From an uncultured Granulosicoccaceae bacterium (lineage in GTDB: Bacteria; Pseudomonadota; Gammaproteobacteria; Granulosicoccales; Granulosicoccaceae): a stretch of 64,000 bases of DNA. Below the pieces are notes generated by a model that had not been told where the DNA came from, did not search any database, and was given only the letters and a program-made list of their open reading frames with translations. The stretch covers positions 1 through 64,000 of the forward strand of contig CALGLE010000018.1 of assembly GCA_937930305.1 (NCBI GenBank), written 5' to 3'. Position 1 is the stretch's first letter; each line of letters begins with the position of its first letter. Below, piece by piece: positions 34,505-43,560 of the stretch. Position numbers and translations under genes: made by a program.

Positions 34505-35483
34505 TCAACAAGCGTTTGAAGCTGCACACAAAAAAGAGTGGGAGCAACTCGAAGGGATGCTGGATGCGCTAGAGAGCGCTAAATTTTGGCGTCGGCGAAA
34601 AATTAGCACCGATGAATTTCCCACGCTGTATGCGGCTTTATGTCAACACCACGCCATGGCCAATGGACGCGGTTACAGCCACGGGTTAACGTCTAGATTA
34701 CATCACTTAATTCGCCGCGGGCACCAGCAATTGTATCGCTACAAAGGCAATTGGCTGCAAAATTTCATGTCCTTTGTTGCTGGCGAGTTTCCACGTACCT
34801 TACGTCGGGAATGGCGAGTGGTATCGTTGTCCGCTTTGCTATTTTTTGGGCCATTCTTTATTTTCATGGCCATATGCGCTTATAACCCAGACGTTACCGA
34901 TCTCATACTCGGCAGTGAACAACGCCGGGGTATGGAACACATGTACGACCCCAGTACGCGTGATTATCGGCCTGAAGGTCATGAAGACAGCAGTGCGTTT
35001 TTTATGTTTGCCTTCTACATTTACAACAACGTCAGCATTGGCTTCAGAATGTTTGCCGGCGGTGTTTTGTTCGGTATCGGCAGTGTTTTTTTTGCACTCT
35101 TTAATGGCGTGGTTATTGGCGCGGTTGCAGGCCACCTAACTGGTATTGGTTATGGCTCAACCTTTTGGAGCTTTGTGCCAGGGCACAGCGCCCCTGAATT
35201 GTTGGGTATCGTAATTTGCGGTGCGGCCGGATTGATGTTGGGTCGTTCCCTAATCAGCCCAGGGCAACGTACCCGACGACTGGCGTTAGTCGAAGAGGCA
35301 AAGGCTGCCCTACCGCTGGTAATGGGAGCCTCCATCATGATTGCGTTTGCCGCGGTGATTGAAGCGTATTGGTCGCCAAGAGATCTCCCTTTGACGATTA
35401 AAGTGACGGTAGGGTTAGCCATATGGGTGATTTTTTTGGCCTATTTTGCCCTTGCTGGTCGTCGCAGTAGCCGCACTCTATGA
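34497..35483 (+). CDS. SpoIIM (DUF95)-like membrane protein
   Basis: 328 residues with a soluble N-terminal helical region (1-95) and about seven membrane segments. The family pattern is seen in FYIYNNVSIGFRMFAGGVLFG and FWSFVPGHSAPELLGIVICGAAG near residue 220. SpoIIM takes part in septal peptidoglycan hydrolysis in Bacillus, but Gram-negative homologues in MoxR/DUF58 operons have no known role. It overlaps its neighbours by eight and four bases. Confidence 0.85.
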   Translation: MLNQQAFEAAHKKEWEQLEGMLDALESAKFWRRRKISTDEFPTLYAALCQHHAMANGRGYSHGLTSRLHHLIRRGHQQLYRYKGNWLQNFMSFVAGEFPRTLRREWRVVSLSALLFFGPFFIFMAICAYNPDVTDLILGSEQRRGMEHMYDPSTRDYRPEGHEDSSAFFMFAFYIYNNVSIGFRMFAGGVLFGIGSVFFALFNGVVIGAVAGHLTGIGYGSTFWSFVPGHSAPELLGIVICGAAGLMLGRSLISPGQRTRRLALVEEAKAALPLVMGASIMIAFAAVIEAYWSPRDLPLTIKVTVGLAIWVIFLAYFALAGRRSSRTL

Positions 35484-37045
35484 GCACCAGCTCTCGCCAA
35501 CTGACCGTTCTACCAAGACCACGCTCGCACTGGCAAGCCATGGATGCGGGCATGCTGCTAGCACGGGCACATTACTTGAAGCTGCTGGCCGTGTGGCTAT
35601 GTTTTGCAACACCGGTGGCTATACTGAGTTCGTCGTTGTTGTTTTTCGATGTTTCGTTTTATTTGGTGGTATTCATTTCTTGGTGGTTCAAGCCCTTATA
35701 TGAATTGCCCATTTTAATGTATCTATCGCGGGCTTTGTTTAATCAACCTGCCACTATTCGAGGGGCCCTGAAAGAATCATTAAGTCAATTAGGACGTCTA
35801 TTCACTTCTTACTTAACGCTCTCTCGCTTGAGTCCATCGCGTTCAATGACAGCGCCGGTCGTCTTCTTAGAAAACCAAAAAGGTAAGGCCCGTCGACTTC
35901 GCGTGAGCGTTCTCAGCAATGCCGTAACCCGGGCATACACGCTCATGGTAGCTTGGTTGAATTTTGAGGGCATCGGTGTGTACGCACTGGCGGCGATCGT
36001 GGTTGCCTTCGCACCGCATGGGTATTCCATGGATGACATTGCCACCATGCTGCAACAAGGCCAATCCATTCTTGGGCCTTTTGAAACCATCGTGTATGGA
36101 ATTCTTCCGATGATAATGGCTGGTTTGGTTGCACCACTGTATGTGAGCAGCGGCTTTTTGCTGTACATCAATCGCCGCATGCGATTAGAAGCGTGGGATA
36201 TTGAACATCAGTTTCAGGACTTAAATTTAAAACACCAAAAAAGTACGGCCTCAACGTCTATTGCTTCAAGTGCCCTGCCGTTGGCATTGGCCGGATCAAT
36301 CTTTGCCATCAGTGCATTAGCGTTTGGGCCAAGTAGCCAAGCACATGCAGAATCCACACGCACACCCCCTGTCGAAAGCGTTAGACAAACCACCGAAGCC
36401 ATATTCAATGACCCCGCGTTCGGATTCACTAAAGAAGGTCGGCGCTTGGTTTACAAAAACGATGGTGAAGACACAGAGCTAAACACCCCTGATTTTGAGC
36501 CTTCGAAAATTTCCGACATACTTGACTTCATTATATTAATTTCAAAATATTTGGTTTATTTTGCAGCTGGTGCACTGGTTGTGACGGTGATTTGGGGCCT
36601 CATGCGTTACCTACCGGACTCCTGGCAATTTACTAGTAGGTTTAATAAACGCAAACCGACATTGGACTTACTGGATGTTGAACACCACCCATTAACCAAA
36701 TCATTACCCTCAGATATTCGCACTGCAGCAGAATCTGCTTTAGCGCAGGGCGATTTTCGGCAAGCATCTAGTTTGTTGTATCGCGGCGCTCTGCGAACGA
36801 TCATGCGTCGCCACGGACTCTCCATTCCAAAGAGCGCCACCGAACAAGAATGCGAAGATTGGGTTGAACAGTGCAACCATCAAGAGCAATCGTCTCATTT
36901 TAAACGCGTGGTATCTGAATGGTCTGAAATCGCTTACGCAAAACACCATCCAAGTCACGAGGAATCTAACGCCGCCATTGACTTTTGGGTACGTCATTTT
37001 TCGTTCGATGATCACGATGATGGTCTGAGTGAGGTGGCAAAATGA
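35480..37045 (+). CDS. Membrane protein with C-terminal DUF4129-like domain
   Basis: 521 residues. The first 290 hold about six hydrophobic segments, then a linker region (295-350), one further membrane helix near 370, and a C-terminal cytosolic domain (about 405-515) with AQGDFRQASSLLYRGALRTIMRRHG, the DUF4129 pattern. Such proteins occur next to SpoIIM-like and MoxR genes. The start ATG overlaps the previous stop by four bases (ATGA). No enzymatic motif was found. Confidence 0.75.
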   Translation: MSTSSRQLTVLPRPRSHWQAMDAGMLLARAHYLKLLAVWLCFATPVAILSSSLLFFDVSFYLVVFISWWFKPLYELPILMYLSRALFNQPATIRGALKESLSQLGRLFTSYLTLSRLSPSRSMTAPVVFLENQKGKARRLRVSVLSNAVTRAYTLMVAWLNFEGIGVYALAAIVVAFAPHGYSMDDIATMLQQGQSILGPFETIVYGILPMIMAGLVAPLYVSSGFLLYINRRMRLEAWDIEHQFQDLNLKHQKSTASTSIASSALPLALAGSIFAISALAFGPSSQAHAESTRTPPVESVRQTTEAIFNDPAFGFTKEGRRLVYKNDGEDTELNTPDFEPSKISDILDFIILISKYLVYFAAGALVVTVIWGLMRYLPDSWQFTSRFNKRKPTLDLLDVEHHPLTKSLPSDIRTAAESALAQGDFRQASSLLYRGALRTIMRRHGLSIPKSATEQECEDWVEQCNHQEQSSHFKRVVSEWSEIAYAKHHPSHEESNAAIDFWVRHFSFDDHDDGLSEVAK

Positions 37046-38364
37046 ATGTGCGCGGTTTGCCGTGGATCCAATTAATCATCGCTATCCTGTTAGTGGTGTT
37101 TGGCTGGTGGTTTTACACTGAAAAGCTGGAATGGCAGGATTACACCAGCCAGCAAAGCCCATCACGAATCGTTAGAGAAAATCCTTTACTCGCCAGTGTT
37201 CGTTTATTGGAAACCTACGATTATCGAACCCAAGAAGTTAAAGACATCCGATTCTTTGATGATTTGGACGCTGTACCCAATGAAAGCATTTGGTTGTTGG
37301 AAGCGGACTCGCTAACGGATGCAGCACTTTTCCAAGACCTAGCGGAATGGACATCACAGGGTGGTCACCTCATTCTGGGATTGGATGATCCCATGTCAGA
37401 AAGACTGGACGTGTTTCTGGAGGCATTCGACGTGGAAGCGTTTACCGACATCGACGATATTGGCCGCACAGAACAATGGGAATTTGAATACATAAAGTGG
37501 CTAAATGACTTAGAGGAAGACCCCGTATTCACACAATCACCCCACTCAGATAAACCGTATTCCAGAGCCACCCCATTATCAAATAATCGTGGCAGTACGC
37601 TATTAACTCTGAAAACCAACTCGACTGATGGGGATGCCATTAGCATTCACTATAATAACGATGCGGAAGTATTCACGAAAAGACCCGTGCTACAGGGGGT
37701 GCGCTGGCCGGGAACTAAGAAAGAGCATGGCGTTTATGTGAATATGCAAATTGAACACGGCGAAGGTATTGTCACTGTACTCGGCGACTCCGCCATGTTC
37801 ACGAATAGAGGTTTAAAAAAACACGACAACAGCTCTTACCTCTTACAGCTATTAAGTAGTCATCCATCAAAAGAGCTGCACTACTTCATCACGCAACGCA
37901 CCACACCCACATTGATAAACACACTTTGGGCTAAGTTTCCAATGTTGATTTCGCTGCTTGGCGTGGCGCTATTGGCTTGGGTGTTTTACGCCGCTGCCCG
38001 ACTGGGTCCGGTAAGAACAGAAACCACACCAGGGAAGACGAATCTGGTCTCGCACTTACGAGCTCGAGGTCATTTTTGGCGCCGGCGCGCAAGCGTATCC
38101 CCCATGTCGGAACCGGTGCGACAGGCGGCCATTCGATCGATAAATCACCGTTACGCTAACCAGCTTGGCCAAACAGACTCGCTACCTGACACAGTGGTTC
38201 GAGAAATCGCTGAAGACATCGGCTGTTCCACCGCTCAAGTAAAAAGGGCTTTGAGTTCGGCGCCCCTGAGCGTGCGCGAATTACCCAACGCAGCGTTTGT
38301 GCTGCAACGAATTTTGCATCCACCTGCACCAAAATCACCGAAGGCAAACAGGCAAACACCATGA
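37042..38364 (+). CDS. DUF4350-family membrane protein
   Basis: 440 residues. One membrane helix lies near the N-terminus (LIIAILLVVFGWWFYTE), followed by a large periplasmic-type region (30-290) with the DUF4350 features ENPLLASVRLLETY and QGGHLILGLDDP, then a second helix near 300 (FPMLISLLGVALLAWVFY) and a cytosolic C-terminal tail. Start and stop overlap the neighbours by four bases each. The family fold resembles a type-1 glutamine amidotransferase-like domain, but no catalytic residues were recognised. Confidence 0.8.
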   Translation: MNVRGLPWIQLIIAILLVVFGWWFYTEKLEWQDYTSQQSPSRIVRENPLLASVRLLETYDYRTQEVKDIRFFDDLDAVPNESIWLLEADSLTDAALFQDLAEWTSQGGHLILGLDDPMSERLDVFLEAFDVEAFTDIDDIGRTEQWEFEYIKWLNDLEEDPVFTQSPHSDKPYSRATPLSNNRGSTLLTLKTNSTDGDAISIHYNNDAEVFTKRPVLQGVRWPGTKKEHGVYVNMQIEHGEGIVTVLGDSAMFTNRGLKKHDNSSYLLQLLSSHPSKELHYFITQRTTPTLINTLWAKFPMLISLLGVALLAWVFYAAARLGPVRTETTPGKTNLVSHLRARGHFWRRRASVSPMSEPVRQAAIRSINHRYANQLGQTDSLPDTVVREIAEDIGCSTAQVKRALSSAPLSVRELPNAAFVLQRILHPPAPKSPKANRQTP

Positions 38365-39332
38365 CTCCAGCCCCAGACTTCGCCGCATCGCATCAATTGA
38401 TGTCGGCTCTGAGAACCAATTTTTCATCGGTTGTCATCGGTCAACAACAAACCATCGATGATGTGCTTGTGTGCGTCGCGGCAGGTGGGCATATGCTCAT
38501 AGAGGGTGTGCCAGGGCTTGCCAAAACCTTGTTGGCACGCTCCCTGGCGCAATCCGTTCAGGCCGAAGATGTGCGCATTCAATTTACGCCGGACCTCATG
38601 CCAAGCGACATCATCGGTCATGCGATGTTTGATCAAGACTCAAACCATTTCATTGTTCGCGAAGGCCCCGTATTTGCCAACATAGTGATCGCCGATGAAA
38701 TCAATCGAGCGCCAGCTAAAACGCAATCGGCACTGCTTGAAGCAATGCAGGAGCAACAGGTCAGTATTGAGGGGGATTCTCGCTCTTTACCCGATCCATT
38801 CTTAGTGATTGCCACGCAAAACCCAATCGAACAGGAAGGCACCTATCCCTTGCCTCAGGCACAACTGGATCGATTCCTATGTAAGTTACTGATTGACTAT
38901 CCAGCTCCGGAAGACGAACTCACCATGTTAAAGCTGGTTACTCATGAACAAGTCGCCAATCGGTTTTCACTAGATGATTTAAAGCCCGTTGCGAACATTA
39001 TGAACTTGAAGATCTTGCAGCAGGTGACCAGTTTTGTGCAAGTTGATGAAGCAGTACAGCGCTACATTGTGGACATCGTGAACGCCACTCGAAACTGGAA
39101 TGGCATTGATGTCGGCGCAGGGCCTCGCGCCAGTATCTCACTGCTGCGCGCGGCACGCGGTCATGCCATGTTAGCGGGTGAAACCTTTGTAACACCAGAC
39201 AATGTAAAAGCGATGGCACCCGCAGTTTTACGACACAGAATTCAGTTGACACCTGATTTAGAAATTGAAGGGTATAAGGCTGATGATGTGGTGAAAAACT
39301 TACTCAATGATACCAACGCGCCTCGACAGTGA
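38361..39332 (+). CDS. MoxR-family AAA+ ATPase
   Basis: 323 residues. Walker A is GVPGLAKTLLARSLA near residue 48, Walker B NIVIADEINRAPAKTQSALLEAM near 109, sensor 1 ATQNPIEQEGTYPLPQAQLDRFL near 152. MoxR ATPases remodel or assemble protein complexes together with VWA-containing partners. Here the partner is the adjoining DUF58 protein, overlapping by four bases (GTGA). Cytosolic, no signal peptide. Confidence 0.95.
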   Translation: MTPAPDFAASHQLMSALRTNFSSVVIGQQQTIDDVLVCVAAGGHMLIEGVPGLAKTLLARSLAQSVQAEDVRIQFTPDLMPSDIIGHAMFDQDSNHFIVREGPVFANIVIADEINRAPAKTQSALLEAMQEQQVSIEGDSRSLPDPFLVIATQNPIEQEGTYPLPQAQLDRFLCKLLIDYPAPEDELTMLKLVTHEQVANRFSLDDLKPVANIMNLKILQQVTSFVQVDEAVQRYIVDIVNATRNWNGIDVGAGPRASISLLRAARGHAMLAGETFVTPDNVKAMAPAVLRHRIQLTPDLEIEGYKADDVVKNLLNDTNAPRQ

Positions 39333-40630
39333 CGCCTACTCGACGCACTATTCTCGCCATCATAGTGTTGGCGCTTCTGAGCATAATCCCTGCTCTTTTC
39401 CAACCACTGTGGCCAATATGGGTAGCATTGGTGGGTGTTTTTTCGGCCGGTTTGGTGTTCGATTTCTTACGTTTACGAAGCGTATCCTTGAGTGCAACGC
39501 GCCAGGCACCCAATGTGGTTGCGCATCAACAAAAAACTCAGTTAGCTGTGCTGGTGACTAACCACAGTGGTTTGTCACTGCACATCGAAGCCCACGACGG
39601 GCATCCAGCTCACTGCGAAACCGAACAACAACCGGTTAGTTTCGCCTTGGAGCCACACAATAGCTCCACATTTAAATATCGATTGCTCTCGAACAAACGG
39701 GGGTTATTGCATTTTGATGGCGTACATTGCCGAATGCGCTCGCAGCTAGGTTTACTGCGACGTAGACTTGTCGTGCCTCCAGAGTCCACCATTAAAGTGT
39801 TTCCAAACTTTCAAGCGAATCGTTTATTTGGCTTGCTACTGAACAAAAACAGTTTAAATGCCATGGGCGTGAAACGCCGGCGTTTGCAAGGTGAAGGCTC
39901 AGACTTTCATCAACTCCGAGAGTTTCGTGATGGCGACTCACTACGTCATATTGATTGGAAAGCCACTTCGCGAGTTCAAAAATTAATATCGCGCGAATAT
40001 CAACAAGAAAGAGACCAGCAAATTGTATTTTTGTTGGACTGCAGCATGCGGATGAGGCATGCCGGTGAGGGGGCGTCCCACATGGACAATGCACTGAATG
40101 CCGTTGTGCTGCTGGCCCATGTAGCATTGCGCCAAGGCGATTCCACTGGGCTCATGACGTTCGGTGGCATCGATCGCTGGATCGCGCCCGCCAAGGGTCC
40201 GAAGGCTGCCACCCGATTGGTTAACGGAGTCTATGATATTGAAGCCACTCATGAAATGCCCGACTACGACTCCGCTGTAGAATCATTGCAGCACTATTTG
40301 AAAAAACGCGCGCTGATCATATTGGTGACCAATCTGCGCAATGAAGATGGCGACACCGCACTGACTGCATTGCAGCGATTATCTAAAAAGCATCTTGTTC
40401 TTATTGCTGATTTGCGTGAGCAGGATTTGGAAGAAGCCTTAAACGCACCCACTGAAACCATCAATGAAGCCGTTCAATGGTTTAGTGCAGAAAGCTACCA
40501 ACAAGAACGATTTCAGCGTCATCAATTGGCGCGTGCTCGTGGAGCTACTCTGGTTGACGTATTGCCGCAACAATTATCAGCATCTTTAATCTCTGAATAT
40601 TTAGCGATTAAAAATCGCGGTACGCTTTAG
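39329..40630 (+). CDS. DUF58-domain protein
   Basis: 433 residues starting with GTG (overlap with the moxR stop). Two N-terminal membrane helices (about 8-48) are followed by a periplasmic or cytosolic beta region and the DUF58 signature LREFRDGDSLRHIDWKATSR near residue 195. A VWA-like part follows with LLDCSMRMRHAG, in which the third MIDAS position is arginine rather than serine, as in many DUF58 proteins. Last gene of the RDD-to-DUF58 operon. Confidence 0.92.
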   Translation: MTPTRRTILAIIVLALLSIIPALFQPLWPIWVALVGVFSAGLVFDFLRLRSVSLSATRQAPNVVAHQQKTQLAVLVTNHSGLSLHIEAHDGHPAHCETEQQPVSFALEPHNSSTFKYRLLSNKRGLLHFDGVHCRMRSQLGLLRRRLVVPPESTIKVFPNFQANRLFGLLLNKNSLNAMGVKRRRLQGEGSDFHQLREFRDGDSLRHIDWKATSRVQKLISREYQQERDQQIVFLLDCSMRMRHAGEGASHMDNALNAVVLLAHVALRQGDSTGLMTFGGIDRWIAPAKGPKAATRLVNGVYDIEATHEMPDYDSAVESLQHYLKKRALIILVTNLRNEDGDTALTALQRLSKKHLVLIADLREQDLEEALNAPTETINEAVQWFSAESYQQERFQRHQLARARGATLVDVLPQQLSASLISEYLAIKNRGTL

Positions 40631-40690
40631 AGTTACCTGGCGGCGTGCACCAGCTAGAAATCGTTGCAACATTTTCTTGCGTTCGCACAT

Positions 40691-40726
40691 AAAAAAGCGA
40701 CGCTCCAAACCAGGCAGCGCCGCTGT
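40691..40726. terminator. Bidirectional terminator between DUF58 and phosphatase genes
   Basis: AGCGACGCT (40696-40704) and AGCGCCGCT (40716-40724) pair at eight of nine positions on the plus strand. On the minus strand the odd pair becomes G-U, giving a full stem followed by TTTTTT. It serves the converging genes, better for the minus strand. Confidence 0.7.
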
Positions 40727-40802
40727 TTTCCATCGATTGTTTACGTCAAGTCAATGGTGCGACTAGCTATGTAATGCGATCATCATCCACGTATCGATAC
40801 AT

Positions 40803-42164
40803 CTACTTCGCTAATTCGTTTAGCTCTAGCTGCAAGGGCTGTAAGTTAATTCGGTAGATGAATGTCGCTACCCCATCGACTAAGTTGATTTTCCAAATAT
40901 CACCAAAGTTTTTAACTTTTACTTTGTTGTCTATCGGATAGCGATCTTGATTACAGGTCTCCACCGTGTCTGACAAACACACATCGGTTAAGCCCAGACC
41001 CGCCATGATGTCGTACAAGGTGCCGCTGTGCCCAGCCACCAACGCCGTGCTGCCTTCAGGCAAATTCAGTAACGCTGCAATGGTGGGTGCTTCAGAACCC
41101 GAAGTTCCCTCTGGGTTTAATTCAGTTGCAAACACACCATCGCCGTTAAGAATAGGAAATTCTTGGATGCCATCGTTTGGGTTCTTATCGTTGTCACCTG
41201 TTAAATCCGTCTGCGCGACAATTTGTTCAATGGTTTGGCGAGTACGAGTTTTATGGCTTGAGAATGCGTGAGTCAATCGGGCTGTAATGCCGACGGATTG
41301 AAACGCATCCACTAACAGTTCTGCGCGAAACTCACCCTTCGCATTCAACACTTCAGAACACTTTTCCTCACCACAAACTTCCGTAAATGAACCGTCTTCG
41401 TTGCCTCTTAATTCCGTCTCTTTCTCTGCATGGCGTGTGAAGAAAATTTCCACAACGCCCGGGCCAGCTATGCTGTTCTGCTCCAAATTCGCCAACATAT
41501 CAACATCCGTCATTCCCAAAGGTGGTTGTGTCGGTATTTGTGTCGGTGGTTGTGCCGGTGGCGTGGTGGTTGAGACTGGTGTTGCAGGATCAGACTTAGA
41601 TGGGAATTCACCATTCGCATAATAAGCCACCTGAAGCACATCATCCGGGCGTGCCGTTATGTCATAAGTGGTTATAGCGGCATCAACGGTCTTGAAATAT
41701 TCGTTGTTCACAAAAAGGTTATACCCTTCCGCGCCTTCCACACTGCACCAATTTAAAGTATATAAGCCATCAGCTCGTTCAACATAGGTAACGACAGGTT
41801 GACGGCCTTCGGTTCCGCAAACAGAAGCCGTTGAACCTGAGTCCGATGCTGCAAGCGTAGTGACTCGTGAAGAAGAGGAGGCTATTGAACACCGACCCTC
41901 AATATCACAAGCGGTGACAAAATACTTGTACTGAGTCTCAGCGCTTAATCCGTCAACAACCAATGAGGTGTCGGTAATCAGATTAGCGAATCGTTCGTTG
42001 TCCTGATACACATCGTAGTAGGTTGCTCCGTCCACCGCACTCCAGCTTACGTTAACCGATGATGAACTGATAGCCGCTGTTGATACCGAATCCACGGGAT
42101 CAGGCTTCGCAAATGCAGATAGTGAAAAGGCACACAGCGCCCCCAAGAGTAAATATTGCTTCAT
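40803..42164 (-). CDS. Secreted protein: two FnIII-like domains fused to a histidine phosphatase
   Basis: 453 residues. The signal peptide ends LSAFAKP. Two fibronectin type III-like domains (about 22-105 and 120-198) are followed by a Pro/Thr linker (200-217) and a histidine phosphatase domain: FFTRHAEKE with catalytic H245 near residue 245, SSHKTRTRQTIEQI, and LVAGHSGTLYDIMAG with the second histidine near 390. Branch-1 histidine phosphatases dephosphorylate small molecules or proteins. A periplasmic or surface location with FnIII domains is unusual. Four cysteines in the FnIII part suggest disulfides. Confidence 0.85.
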   Translation of the reverse strand: MKQYLLLGALCAFSLSAFAKPDPVDSVSTAAISSSSVNVSWSAVDGATYYDVYQDNERFANLITDTSLVVDGLSAETQYKYFVTACDIEGRCSIASSSSRVTTLAASDSGSTASVCGTEGRQPVVTYVERADGLYTLNWCSVEGAEGYNLFVNNEYFKTVDAAITTYDITARPDDVLQVAYYANGEFPSKSDPATPVSTTTPPAQPPTQIPTQPPLGMTDVDMLANLEQNSIAGPGVVEIFFTRHAEKETELRGNEDGSFTEVCGEEKCSEVLNAKGEFRAELLVDAFQSVGITARLTHAFSSHKTRTRQTIEQIVAQTDLTGDNDKNPNDGIQEFPILNGDGVFATELNPEGTSGSEAPTIAALLNLPEGSTALVAGHSGTLYDIMAGLGLTDVCLSDTVETCNQDRYPIDNKVKVKNFGDIWKINLVDGVATFIYRINLQPLQLELNELAK

Positions 42165-42342
42165 GTCTTATCCTCTGACAGACGTTTATCCATTTTGATC
42201 AGCGCCAGCGGCGAGATTGGCTTGGGCATAAGTATAAGGACGCCACCGCGCAGAGTCTCGCGATTTGGTAGACGCTTTTAAGCCAAAGATGACAAAACCG
42301 AGAACTCTGCCCGATTTTTAGCCCGTTAAAGCTTCATGACAA

Positions 42343-43086
42343 TTAGTCAAGCGATTTGATCGCTGACCTTGGCCAACCCAGTTGATCCGTAACCCGCAGA
42401 AAATCTTCGTCGAGGTCTGTGCTCAACTCAAGCAATGCTGAGGTTTTGGGGTGAGGCAACTGCAGCGCGGTGGCACACAATAGAAGCCTTTGGCTTTGGA
42501 AATGCTCACGAAACAGACGGTTGTGCAGTCCCTGGCCATAAGTGGTATCGCCAATGATGGGATGACTGATGTGTTTCATATGCCGCCGAAGTTGATGCCG
42601 ACGGCCTGTTTTTGGAAACAAACGTACCAGCGAATACCGGCTGTTCGGATAGCGACCGCAGGCAATGGGTATCTCACAGGTGAGTAGCCCTTGAAACGTC
42701 GTTTGTGCTGGTTTACCAGGCCAATCTTTCTCACTTACGCCAACGCCAGCCCGGCGTTGATCGCGTTTTTCACTCAAGGCATGGTCAACCTCCCCAGCAC
42801 CCTGCAGAAAACCACGAACCACAGCGGTGTAGGACTTTCGAATGCGATGATTGGCGAATTGCGCCTGGATAGCACGTGCCATGTCGGCGGATAACGCAAA
42901 CATCAGCAGGCCAGAGGTAGCCTTGTCTAAACGATGGACCGGATACAAATGCAAACCCAGCTGTTCGCCAAGCCGTTGCAACACGACTCGTTGTTCATGC
43001 ACATCGAGTTCACTCTTGTGCACCAGCATACCCGCCGGCTTGTGCACGACGACTAGGTAGTCGTCTTGATAGATAACGTCAAACAT
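42343..43086 (-). CDS. truC: tRNA pseudouridine(65) synthase
   Basis: 247 residues of the RluA superfamily, TruC type: VVVHKPAGMLVHKSE near residue 11, catalytic YPVHRLDKATSGLLMF near 52, and FPKTGRRHQLRRHMKHISHPIIGD near 158. TruC modifies U65 of tRNAs for isoleucine and aspartate. The start ATG 43086 (MFDVIYQDD) is preferred; longer frames run through the terminator of the cold-shock gene just upstream. Confidence 0.88.
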   Translation of the reverse strand: MFDVIYQDDYLVVVHKPAGMLVHKSELDVHEQRVVLQRLGEQLGLHLYPVHRLDKATSGLLMFALSADMARAIQAQFANHRIRKSYTAVVRGFLQGAGEVDHALSEKRDQRRAGVGVSEKDWPGKPAQTTFQGLLTCEIPIACGRYPNSRYSLVRLFPKTGRRHQLRRHMKHISHPIIGDTTYGQGLHNRLFREHFQSQRLLLCATALQLPHPKTSALLELSTDLDEDFLRVTDQLGWPRSAIKSLD

Positions 43087-43087
43087 A

Positions 43088-43113
43088 AAAAAACCCCGCA
43101 AAAGCGGGGTTTT
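43088..43113 (-). terminator. Terminator of the cold-shock gene
   Basis: On the minus strand ACCCCGC/GCGGGGT (43093-43099 and 43104-43110) forms a seven-base-pair stem with a four-base loop, then a run of seven T. It follows the csp gene and lies directly before the truC start. Confidence 0.92.
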
Positions 43114-43145
43114 CGAATTCCTCAGATCCTAAGATCGGATATCAT

Positions 43146-43349
43146 TCAGGCAGGTGTAACGTTCACAGCTGCAGGACCTTTTGCGCCCTGTTCAGTTTCA
43201 AACGAGACCTTTTGCCCTTCATCTAGGGTCTTGTAGCCATCGCCATTAATAGACGAGTGGTGAACGAAAACGTCCTTACCACCTTCGTCGGGAGAAATAA
43301 AGCCAAAGCCTTTAGCGGCATCGAACCACTTGACAGTTCCAGTACTCAC
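43146..43349 (-). CDS. CspA-family cold shock protein
   Basis: 67 residues: [20 protein letters not shown] has RNP1 (KGFGFI) and DVFVHHSSI is RNP2. It binds single-stranded nucleic acids and melts RNA structure. I set a GTG start at 43349 because AAGG lies nine bases upstream and CspA proteins usually begin [13 protein letters not shown] two codons earlier is the only other option. The 200-base gap upstream leaves room for a long leader, typical of csp genes. Confidence 0.95.
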   Translation of the reverse strand: MSTGTVKWFDAAKGFGFISPDEGGKDVFVHHSSINGDGYKTLDEGQKVSFETEQGAKGPAAVNVTPA

Positions 43350-43560
43350 AAACAATTACCTTATAAAATATTAAAAGTTCACTTCTGACGAATGAAGTTG
43401 TTGGGGCGAAATGCCACCAAATTCAACGCGCTATCCGCCTAACGCTTAAACCAGCATAGGGACACCGAGCCAGCAACACAAGCGCTTTTGGAAAAAATTA
43501 CCCAAAAGATACTCACCAGGGTCAAATTCGACAATCTGACTCCCATTTTTCAGCCCTAAT

